Below are positions 35,749-41,791 of a stretch of 41,791 nt of DNA, piece by piece. Origin of the DNA: Chimaeribacter arupi (GTDB taxonomy: Bacteria > Pseudomonadota > Gammaproteobacteria > Enterobacterales > Enterobacteriaceae); NCBI RefSeq assembly GCF_002858805.1, contig NZ_PJZI01000041.1:1-41791 (forward strand), in the 5' to 3' direction. The notes below the pieces were generated by a model. That model was given only the letters and a program-made list of their open reading frames with translations, was not told the origin of the DNA and did not search any database. The position numbers and the translations under genes were made by a program. Each line of letters begins with the position of its first letter. Position 1 is the first letter of the stretch.

Positions 35749-35761
35749 GTGACGTTGTCAC
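35749..35761. promoter_or_regulatory. 13-bp palindrome GTGAC-GTT-GTCAC
   Basis: The third copy of the palindrome. It lies just beyond the T-run of the minus-strand terminator at 35765. The position downstream of both convergent operons is odd for a promoter operator. Confidence 0.45.
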
Positions 35762-35764
35762 AGA

Positions 35765-35795
35765 AAAAGCGGGCATTTATCAGGGAGAATGCCCG
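35765..35795 (-). terminator. Intrinsic terminator of the sorbosone-dehydrogenase operon
   Basis: On the minus strand CGGGCATT (35795-35788) pairs with AATGCCCG (35777-35770), followed by CTTTTT. A GGCGGC/GCCGCC hairpin (35820-35837) lies upstream of it. Confidence 0.75.
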
Positions 35796-35845
35796 GCAGT
35801 GAGAACGGATCAGGGTGATGGCGGCAACCACGCCGCCAGGAAGAG

Positions 35846-35874
35846 ACAGCACCGACCGGGTAAGCCGGTGCTGT
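35846..35874 (-). other. Hairpin directly after the dehydrogenase stop codon
   Basis: ACAGCACCG (35846-35854) and CGGTGCTGT (35866-35874) form a 9-bp stem 5 bp past the stop of the minus-strand gene. There is no T-run; it probably stabilises the 3' end ahead of the true terminator. Confidence 0.5.
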
Positions 35875-35879
35875 TCAGG

Positions 35880-37187
35880 TTACGGCGTCCCTGCCGCTGA
35901 GACGCGCCAGACGATGTTACCGGCATCATCGGCGATCAGCAGGCCGCCCTGCTGGTCTTGCGCCAGCCCGACCGGCAGGCCGCGCACTTCTTTCTGGTCA
36001 TCCGTCAGGAAGCCGGTGACCACGGGTTTTGGTTCACCTACCGGTTTGCCGTCACGGAATGCCACCCACGAGACGCGGTAACCGTTCAGCGGTTTGCGGT
36101 TCCAGCTGCCGTGCTCACTGACAAACGCCCCGCCGCGGTACTCCGCCGGCAGGTTGGTGCCGGTATAGAACAGCAGGCCGAGCGGTGCCACGTGGGAGCT
36201 GAGGGCGTAATCCGGCTTAATCGCCTTCTCGACCAGATCCGGCCGCTGCGGGCGGACGCGCTGGTCAATGTGCTGGCCGAAATAGCTGTACGGCCAGCCG
36301 TAGAAACCGCCCTCCTGCACCGAGGTCATGTAGTCCGGCACCAGATCGGCCCCGATCTCATCACGCTCGTTGACAATCGCCCATAACTTGCCGGTCTGCG
36401 GTTCCCACTGCAAACCGGTGGGGTTACGCAGGCCGCTGGCGTAGATGCGGCTCGCCCCGCTGGCGACGTCCACCTCCAGCACGGCGGCGCGGCGGTACTC
36501 ATTGCCGAGGCCGTTCTCGGTGATGTTACTGTTGGAGCCGATCCCGGCATAGAGCTTGGTGCCGTCGGGGCTGGCCAGCAGCGCTTTGGTCCAGTGGTGG
36601 TTAATCGGCCCGCCGGGCAGATCCGCCAGCTCTTCGCCCGGATCGGTGATCTGGGTCGCGCCGGGCGTATAGGGGTATTTCCTGATGGCGTCAGCATTGG
36701 CGACATACAGCGTGTTACCAATCAACTGCACGCCAAACGGCGAGTAAAGATGCTCCAGGAAAATATGCTTCTCCCAGGTCCCGTTGTTATTGCGCAGCAG
36801 CGTGATGCGGTTGCCGCCCGGCCCGCCCTTGCCGGAGGACTGCTGCACCACCCCCATGATCAGCTGCTTCGGCCGGTTCGGCGTTTTCGACGGGCCGTTG
36901 GCCTCGACCACCAGCACATCATTATTCGGCAGCACATAGAGCTGGCGCGGGTGCATCAGCCCCTCAGCCACCCGTTCAATCTTCAGCCCGGCGGGCACTT
37001 TCGGGGTTTCCCCCGCTTTCCAGGACACGCCGCTCGGCACCTGCATCGGCGGCAGCAGGAAGTTTTTCGCTTCCGGCAATTGCGGGTCGGGGCCGACCTG
37101 TTTGTTCGGGTCAAGGGTGCCGCCGTCATCACAGCCGGCCAGGATCACCGAAAGCGCCAGAAGGGAAAGCGTTCGCAGGTTGCTCAT
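35880..37187 (-). CDS. Sorbosone-dehydrogenase-like PQQ-type sugar dehydrogenase, lipoprotein
   Basis: The 435-residue protein has a lipoprotein signal (LSVILAGC, Cys19) and a six-bladed propeller of the glucose/sorbosone dehydrogenase family. Recognisable segments are AEGLMHPRQLYVLPNNDVLVVEANG, cut by insertions, then SPFGVQLIGNTLYVAN, ASGLRNPTGLQWEP, EGGFYGWPYSY, and VSEHGSWNRKPLNGYRV. Relatives are called L-sorbosone dehydrogenases, bind calcium and often PQQ, and oxidise aldoses at the cell surface; many lack a proven substrate. It overlaps the upstream DUF2231 gene by 4 bp, so the two form an operon. A hairpin and a terminator follow. No PQQ synthesis genes are in the window. Confidence 0.85.
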   Translation of the reverse strand: MSNLRTLSLLALSVILAGCDDGGTLDPNKQVGPDPQLPEAKNFLLPPMQVPSGVSWKAGETPKVPAGLKIERVAEGLMHPRQLYVLPNNDVLVVEANGPSKTPNRPKQLIMGVVQQSSGKGGPGGNRITLLRNNNGTWEKHIFLEHLYSPFGVQLIGNTLYVANADAIRKYPYTPGATQITDPGEELADLPGGPINHHWTKALLASPDGTKLYAGIGSNSNITENGLGNEYRRAAVLEVDVASGASRIYASGLRNPTGLQWEPQTGKLWAIVNERDEIGADLVPDYMTSVQEGGFYGWPYSYFGQHIDQRVRPQRPDLVEKAIKPDYALSSHVAPLGLLFYTGTNLPAEYRGGAFVSEHGSWNRKPLNGYRVSWVAFRDGKPVGEPKPVVTGFLTDDQKEVRGLPVGLAQDQQGGLLIADDAGNIVWRVSAAGTP

Positions 37188-37636
37188 CGTGTGACTCCTT
37201 GAATCTTCGCGGTTCCGTGGGTACGCAGGGCCAGTTGCAGGTTGGCAAACGCCAGCAGCAGCACCACCAGCGTGGAGAGGATCACCCCTTCCGGCACCAC
37301 GGCGTAGGCGTCGCGGCTATGGATAAAGGCGTTCACAATCGCCAGCACCACCGCCAGCGCATTGGCCCAGAAGTGCACTTTCACCGGCGAGCTTTGCGGG
37401 TAGGCATGGCCGACCCACACCTGCACCAGATTAATCAGCCGCGGGATGATGGCGAGCAGCAGCCCCAGCACAATCAGCCAGCTGGCCGCGTGCGTCCAGA
37501 AAAGGTCATAGGTGGTGGCGTAAATAATATCGAAAATCCAGGCGGCGGTGAAAAAGCCGAATGGAAGCGGGTTAAGCAACTCATACAGCGCCACAGCGGG
37601 CGCAGAGCGGCGGGGTGTGCTGCCGGTGGAGGCCAT
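37184..37636 (-). CDS. DUF2231 inner-membrane protein
   Basis: The 150-residue protein has about four membrane helices (GFFTAAWIFDIIYA, WLIVLGLLLAIIPRLINLV, ALAVVLAIVNAFIHSRDA, ILSTLVVLLLAFANL), as in the DUF2231 family, whose function is unknown. It is translationally coupled (ATGA) to the sorbosone-dehydrogenase-like lipoprotein. This pairing is often seen in other proteobacteria and suggests that it may pass electrons or anchor the dehydrogenase. The ATG at 37636 has an AAGGAG box 7 nt away; another ATG at 37640 is out of frame. Confidence 0.8.
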   Translation of the reverse strand: MASTGSTPRRSAPAVALYELLNPLPFGFFTAAWIFDIIYATTYDLFWTHAASWLIVLGLLLAIIPRLINLVQVWVGHAYPQSSPVKVHFWANALAVVLAIVNAFIHSRDAYAVVPEGVILSTLVVLLLAFANLQLALRTHGTAKIQGVTR

Positions 37637-38008
37637 TCATAAACTCCTTATCAAAGGGGATAGCCGGTCTGGCCAATCCCAGTCGTTCACACTCAGTAGG
37701 TGATACTGACACCGTGGATCACAACAAGCAGAAAAGCCGGGCGCACGGGGGGAATTCACCGGCACCGCCATTAACTATAGAGGAAAAACCAGAAATGCCA
37801 GGGAGATCAGGTGATTGATGGGCCCAGAGACAGCCCTGCCGCCGAAAACCGGTGAAAAAGGCCCCATCACAATGGAAAACAGTACGCAAAACGTGACGCT
37901 GTCACAGGATTGTCATTAAGGCTGTGCGGCGGCGGCGTAGACTCCGGGCTGCCCTGCCGGAGGATTGATCTGGGCAGGATACCGGGCTTAAGGATGCTGG
38001 GCTTAAGG
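37637..38008. promoter_or_regulatory. Divergent intergenic region with fourth GTGAC palindrome
   Basis: This region holds promoters for the minus-strand DUF2231 operon and for the unknown plus-strand gene. The GTGAC-GCT-GTCAC palindrome is at 37893-37905. The motif CTTAAGGATG occurs twice just before the plus-strand gene (from 37987 and 38002). No convincing -35/-10 pair was identified. Confidence 0.4.
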
Positions 38009-38521
38009 ATGAAAGTTTTTATGTATGCACACAGGATAATAAATAACAGGCTGGTTCTTTTTGAAGGGGGAAGCTACCTCGATATTGCATTTTGTTGGAA
38101 CAGGAACCCGCGGCAAGAACGGCAATTCCGCTTGATCTTCTGCTCCCCCAGTCTTGACCCTGTGGCGGCGGAATCAATGCATCATATGCTGGGCACTGAT
38201 TTGTATACTCAGTCGGTGCGGGTGGTCAGTTTTTATGATCACAAACAGGAGAAACAGAACCCGCACAACCTGTTTAAAAGGCCTGAGGATGCACCTGCAT
38301 TATCTTTGCGTGAGCTTCATTATTTATACAGTACCTTGATTGATATCATGTTTACGATAGCAAAAAATGAGAGAATCCATCTTCTGTATTTTGTCGGAGA
38401 AAATGAGCAACTTAACGCAATTTATACGCGTTACCTTAGAAAATTTTCAGAACGACACAACCTTATCTGTTTCATCAAAGGAGCATCTTATGCGATATGG
38501 ACGCCGGGCAGCCCAGCCTGA
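38009..38521 (+). CDS. Hypothetical protein, AT-richer than neighbours
   Basis: The 170-residue protein (from MKVFMYAHRI) is of no family I recognise. The start is uncertain: ATG 38009 has no good box, while ATG 38021 has an AAGGA box 11 nt upstream. The protein has no signal peptide or membrane helix. Motif-like parts are LVLFEGGSYLDIAFCW, LIFCSPSLDPVAAE, LRELHYLYSTLIDIMF, and HLLYFVGENEQLNAIYTRYL. The second half is AT-rich, suggesting transfer from elsewhere. It overlaps the following 48-codon gene by 32 bp, so they are likely co-translated. The overlapping pair could be a toxin-antitoxin or effector-partner module, but nothing in the sequence proves that. Confidence 0.6.
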   Translation: MKVFMYAHRIINNRLVLFEGGSYLDIAFCWNRNPRQERQFRLIFCSPSLDPVAAESMHHMLGTDLYTQSVRVVSFYDHKQEKQNPHNLFKRPEDAPALSLRELHYLYSTLIDIMFTIAKNERIHLLYFVGENEQLNAIYTRYLRKFSERHNLICFIKGASYAIWTPGSPA

Positions 38522-38636
38522 GGAAAAAATCGATTATCAGGCCATTCGCGCGGGGAAAGCCGCGATGGTAAAACGCTTTATGGCAGCGAAAGCGGAGGCT
38601 GAACGCCAGGGCAACGTTGTGATTAAACCTTTGTGA
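38490..38636 (+). CDS. Small basic 48-aa hypothetical protein
   Basis: The product starts MRYGRRAAQPEEKIDYQAI and is rich in Arg, Lys and Ala, with a likely amphipathic helix (AAMVKRFMAAKAEAERQG). An AAAGGAG box (38478-38484) lies 5 nt before the ATG and decides this start; a longer version from 38403 would have none. It starts inside the preceding unknown gene, in another frame. The function is unknown. Confidence 0.6.
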   Translation: MRYGRRAAQPEEKIDYQAIRAGKAAMVKRFMAAKAEAERQGNVVIKPL

Positions 38637-38644
38637 TGCGGGTG

Positions 38645-38680
38645 GCGCAAAAAGCGATTTGTTGGGATACCTTTTTGCGC
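38645..38680. repeat. 10-bp inverted repeat after the small basic gene
   Basis: GCGCAAAAAG (38645-38654) and CTTTTTGCGC (38671-38680) are perfect arms across a 16-nt loop. It may be a weak terminator for the gene pair or an operator. A GCGGCT/AGCCGC hairpin (38719-38734) lies next to it, downstream of idi on the minus strand. Confidence 0.5.
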
Positions 38681-38741
38681 ACACAAGCCTTTTGCGTACT
38701 CTGGAAAGCGGCCGCCACGCGGCTAAGCAGCCGCCCGCCCC

Positions 38742-39308
38742 TCATACACTGTGCGCCGGTTGCCTCGGCAGGGTAAACGCATTCAGCGAGCGCAGCACCG
38801 CCAGCTGTTTCACCATCCAGGGGCTGAAGGCCCAGGGGACGGCGGCGGCCCCTTCATAGAGCGACTCCAGCGTCACCCACTGGTAGTCCATCACTTCACT
38901 GTGGCGCGGCGTGGGGGTGCTGTCGGTATAGGCACGGAAAATCGGGCAATACTCGTTCTCCACAATGCCGGAGGCGTCAGTGGCGCAGTACTGGAAGTTA
39001 TCAGTGATTAACGTCACCTCCTCCACCTGCAACCCTATCTCATACAGGCAGCGCCGGTTTACCGCCGCTTCCATGCTCTCCCCTAATTGTGGGTGGCCGC
39101 AGACGGAATTGGTCCAGACCCCTGGCCATGCCACTTTATTGATGGCCCGGCGGGTGATCAGCAGCTTGCCTTCGGCGTTGAAGATGTAGCAGGAAAACGC
39201 CAGATGCAGTGGGGTATGCGCGGTGTGAACCTGCGATTTATCCATGATCCCAATGTGTTGATGGTTGGCATCCAGCAAAACCACATGTTCCGTTGCACGA
39301 TTATTCAT
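38742..39308 (-). CDS. idi: Isopentenyl-diphosphate delta-isomerase, type 1 (Idi)
   Basis: This enzyme interconverts isopentenyl and dimethylallyl diphosphate, balancing precursors for quinones, undecaprenyl phosphate and other isoprenoids. The 188-residue cytoplasmic Nudix-fold enzyme has catalytic Cys70 in TNSVCGHP and metal/acid residues Glu117 and Glu119 in VENEYCP, offset by three from E. coli Cys67, Glu114 and Glu116. Likely metal histidines are His28 and His35. There is a GGTGAG box before the ATG at 39308. It stands alone, with no carotenoid genes nearby. Upstream lies a -10 box with direct repeats that hint at activator control. Confidence 0.95.
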   Translation of the reverse strand: MNNRATEHVVLLDANHQHIGIMDKSQVHTAHTPLHLAFSCYIFNAEGKLLITRRAINKVAWPGVWTNSVCGHPQLGESMEAAVNRRCLYEIGLQVEEVTLITDNFQYCATDASGIVENEYCPIFRAYTDSTPTPRHSEVMDYQWVTLESLYEGAAAVPWAFSPWMVKQLAVLRSLNAFTLPRQPAHSV

Positions 39309-39375
39309 TACTCACCTTTCTGGCATCCGGCTGACGGGCAGCACGCGCGGTCAATTTAGGATTAATGCTATAGAA

Positions 39376-39439
39376 AGTATAGGAGAAAGGGATCCCCGGC
39401 GCGAACCTTTTCCCGAAACCAAAAACGATTTCCCGAAAC
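39376..39439 (-). promoter_or_regulatory. Candidate idi promoter with two direct repeats
   Basis: On the minus strand a -10 box TATACT (39381-39376) has no good -35. Instead GTTTCGGGAAA occurs twice, at 39439-39429 and 39419-39409, exactly 20 bp apart. This is the geometry of an activator binding one face of the helix next to a weak promoter. Confidence 0.4.
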
Positions 39440-39571
39440 GAAACACCAGCAAACGTAAGAAAATACGTCTGCCCCGACCGCTCTTTACGACAAGCGATTT
39501 TTAACGCCGGTGCACGGGCCAACCAGCCGGGCTGTCAGCGGGAAAACGCGCCCCCCCCCTGTAAGCTAAGA

Positions 39572-39593
39572 GAAAAAGCCCGCACTGCGGGCT
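39572..39593 (-). terminator. Intrinsic terminator of mngB
   Basis: On the minus strand AGCCCGC (39593-39587) pairs with GCGGGCT (39583-39577) around a 3-nt loop and is followed by TTTTTCT. It lies 11 bp after the mngB stop. Confidence 0.85.
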
Positions 39594-39603
39594 GAAGAAG
39601 GGA

Positions 39604-41791
39604 TTACTCAGGGGTATGCCGGGGGGACGATAACCGGAAACTGAACGTTTTCGACTGGCAAGGCGCCAGCCGGCCGACGTCACCGGGGGCTTGCGGTGGG
39701 GTTGCCAGCGGCTGCTCGTCCATCGCGGTTTCCTGCCAGTACGTGATCGGGTGCGCGCTCGTCAGGTGCCCGCTGAGCGGCTGCTGCTCATCAGGGTTGT
39801 AGACCCGGATCACCAGCTCTTCCCGGTCTTCCGCTTTTTTCAGCGCACTCAGCACCGGGCCGCTCTCCGCCATCGCCAGCAGGCTGTAGTGGCGTGGGGT
39901 GCAAAACGGGGCCGGGTTGAGTTTCATCGCATCATAGGGGATTTTGTTATAACAGCGGATCGGCGTCATGGCGGCGCGCGCCTGTTGCATTACCCCCGCG
40001 GCGAGCGGATCACCACTGAAGCTGAACAAACTGAACGCACACTGCAACCGCCCGCGCATCTGGGAATCCGGCGTCGGCAGGCTGATACCGGAGGGCCGCC
40101 CCGGCCGTAACAGCAACGATGCCTTGCCCAACATACCGACCGAGCGGAACAGCGTCAGCGCCAGAGTATTGTGATTGGAGTTGTTATGGCGATCGCTGAT
40201 GACTTCCACCTCGCGCAGCCCTTCGGTGAACAGGGCCAACCCCTGCTTGCCGTCCGTGAGCGCGGCGAAGTTCATCAGTTGCCACACCGGCACCGGGGCC
40301 TCTTTCCACCCTTCGGCTTCCCAGTCAGCCATCGCGCTGTCGTTGACCGGCCGGGTGATGCAGCCAAACTGGTTGTCCGCCAGCAGGGTCTGGCTGGTGA
40401 ACGGCACCGGGATCAGCACCCGCAGCCGGTGGTCATCGGCCTGGTTGTCCAGCGTCATGGCGATGTCGATGCGGCGGCTGTGGTGCGCCAGCGTCACGCG
40501 GCACTGCACATCAATATAGCCGTCAGCCCGGCGTTCGGCGCGCTGCGCCAGCGTGGCCGGCACCGCCATCCGCAACCGGATATGGGCGATGCTCTGCCAC
40601 GGCTGGTGCTCAATGGCGGTGGTCACCGCGCTTTCAGTGGAGTAACGCAGCCACTCCTGCCGTGAGGGCGAATAGTCATACTCGTCGCCGTCATCCGAGC
40701 CTTCTTCCAGTTCCAGCACCTGCTCATAACAGCAACCGGTGAGCCGGTCACGAATCGTCAGGGTGCCGTTGGCGTTTACCCGGATGCGGTAATAGGGATT
40801 CTCCAGCTGCGCGGCCGCCTGGGAAGGCGCAGGCAGCGCCGCCCCGGCAACGTCGGGGTGGATGGAGAGCGTGCGGTAACCCATCGGCGGCAGCGTCTGC
40901 GCCAGCTGGATGTCATACTCCATAAACGGCCGGTAGTTGCCGTAATGCACAATCTGCCGGTCCACCAGCCCTGGGTCTGTTTCCCGGCAGGCGCAGATAA
41001 AATAAGGCACCGGATCGCCCTGCTCATCGGTAATCGCAAAACGGCCGGCGCGCAGGCGCACACGGGCCATGATCACCTCATGGCGTTCAAAGGGCATCAG
41101 GTTGACCATACAGAGCGCATCAGCCGGTGCGCCGGGCAGCGCGGGCATGTTGTCGGCAATCTTGCGCAGGGTGAACTGGATCAGGCTTTCTGCCTGGTCT
41201 TCCGCCCGCTGGAAACGCGCCATCACGTCCCGGTGTACCTGATCACTGCAACAGCAACTGATGCTGTCATGGGCATGGTTTTTCAGGATGCCTTTCCATA
41301 GCTTCTCCAGCAGGCCGTGCGGGTAGCCGAACCCCAGTGACCAGGCGATCGTTGCCAGCGGCTCAAGCTGGTTAACGATTTTGTTCTCTATCGCTGCATG
41401 GGCCAGTTTGATGTCCATGCGCGTGGAGGAGATCGTCCGGTGGACGCGCATATATTTGCCGTCATTGAATTCGCCGCGCAGCACCGGCAGTTGTGGCCGC
41501 AGCGCCTCGATGCGCTCAAAGACCGGCTCAAAGCGCCCCATCACAAACGTGCGCCGGGGGTAGAGGCGGCGCAGGGTCGCCAGCACGTCGTGAATATTCT
41601 GCTGGAGCGGCATCTGGTCATGGCCGTTCGGCAGCAGGATGACCTGCGTGAGCGAGGCGTTCTCCAGCACGGTGAAATAGTCGTCCAGCCGTTTGCGCAG
41701 GCCCTCTTCATCAGCGGGCAGGTATTTGCCGATGGCGTAGCCCAGCGGCAGCACCTGCACCGCCACTTCGCTGCCGTCCCGGCTTTGCCAG
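39604..41791 (-). CDS. mngB: Mannosylglycerate hydrolase MngB (GH38), 5' end outside window
   Basis: This alpha-mannosidase-type enzyme (GH38) hydrolyses 2-O-(6-phospho-mannosyl)-glycerate, which enters through the MngA PTS, to mannose 6-phosphate and glycerate. About 728 residues are in the window; the frame stays open to the right edge, so roughly the first 150 of about 880 residues are missing. Visible landmarks include [39 protein letters not shown] cut at its middle, [24 protein letters not shown], and the C-terminal jelly-roll segments [12 protein letters not shown] and SFSFSGDP-like repeats. NHAHDSI is the metal-site region of this family. mngA and mngR would be expected beyond the right edge. 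A terminator follows. Confidence 0.9.
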   Translation of the reverse strand, partial: WQSRDGSEVAVQVLPLGYAIGKYLPADEEGLRKRLDDYFTVLENASLTQVILLPNGHDQMPLQQNIHDVLATLRRLYPRRTFVMGRFEPVFERIEALRPQLPVLRGEFNDGKYMRVHRTISSTRMDIKLAHAAIENKIVNQLEPLATIAWSLGFGYPHGLLEKLWKGILKNHAHDSISCCCSDQVHRDVMARFQRAEDQAESLIQFTLRKIADNMPALPGAPADALCMVNLMPFERHEVIMARVRLRAGRFAITDEQGDPVPYFICACRETDPGLVDRQIVHYGNYRPFMEYDIQLAQTLPPMGYRTLSIHPDVAGAALPAPSQAAAQLENPYYRIRVNANGTLTIRDRLTGCCYEQVLELEEGSDDGDEYDYSPSRQEWLRYSTESAVTTAIEHQPWQSIAHIRLRMAVPATLAQRAERRADGYIDVQCRVTLAHHSRRIDIAMTLDNQADDHRLRVLIPVPFTSQTLLADNQFGCITRPVNDSAMADWEAEGWKEAPVPVWQLMNFAALTDGKQGLALFTEGLREVEVISDRHNNSNHNTLALTLFRSVGMLGKASLLLRPGRPSGISLPTPDSQMRGRLQCAFSLFSFSGDPLAAGVMQQARAAMTPIRCYNKIPYDAMKLNPAPFCTPRHYSLLAMAESGPVLSALKKAEDREELVIRVYNPDEQQPLSGHLTSAHPITYWQETAMDEQPLATPPQAPGDVGRLAPCQSKTFSFRLSSPRHTPE

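Noticed and set aside
39550-39559. Run of nine C residues as a phase-variation tract
   Set aside because: It is in intergenic DNA between idi and mngB, outside any frame or promoter spacer, so slippage would have no visible effect.
1-41791. CRISPR arrays, tRNA genes or intact insertion sequences
   Set aside because: No regularly spaced repeats, cloverleaf-like segments with T-loop signature, or transposase frames were found on reading both strands.

Overview
The window reads as chromosomal DNA of a GC-rich member of the Enterobacterales. The evidence is the E. coli-type cellulose locus (divergent bcsEFG and bcsRQAB-C), a gfr Amadori-sugar PTS operon that closely matches the Salmonella type, an EefABC-like efflux operon, idi and mngB. 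The genus cannot be settled from the sequence alone. No tRNA, rRNA, CRISPR array or intact insertion sequence was seen.

Layout. Positions 1-700 hold no intact gene. They contain hairpin-rich DNA that looks like a remnant of a phage P4/P1-type immunity region, with a possible C4-like antisense RNA on the minus strand. A tripartite RND efflux operon (761-6473) follows and converges on a LysR regulator (6531-7421), which is divergent from a GudP-like sugar-acid transporter (7698-9089). Single-gene units come next: a cytoplasmic-looking peptidoglycan-binding/cysteine amidase-like protein, a nitroreductase, a histidine phosphatase, and a GldA-like polyol dehydrogenase. A 38-codon gene with its own promoter and terminator lies just before the cellulose locus.

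The cellulose locus (12994-25945) has bcsE-bcsF-bcsG on the minus strand and bcsR-bcsQ-bcsA-bcsB-bcsC on the plus strand. All the junctions are tightly coupled. bcsZ, the endoglucanase gene that normally lies between bcsB and bcsC, is missing: the two genes are 2 nt apart.

Positions 25946-28003 are about 2 kb of lower-GC decayed DNA. They contain a membrane-protein remnant and a DUF4440/SnoaL-like pseudogene with several frameshifts. Next is a LevR-type sigma-54 activator (gfrR) followed by gfrABCDEF (30870-35522), preceded by a near-perfect -24/-12 promoter. This operon should import glucoselysine/fructoselysine as 6-phosphates and cleave them with two SIS-domain deglycases.

The right end carries a minus-strand pair (a DUF2231 membrane protein and a sorbosone-dehydrogenase-like lipoprotein), an AT-richer pair of overlapping unknown genes (38009-38636), idi, and the C-terminal part of mngB, which runs off the right edge. 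A 13-bp palindrome, GTGAC-RNY-GTCAC, occurs four times in the intergenic DNA between 27.6 and 37.9 kb and is not explained by any gene call.
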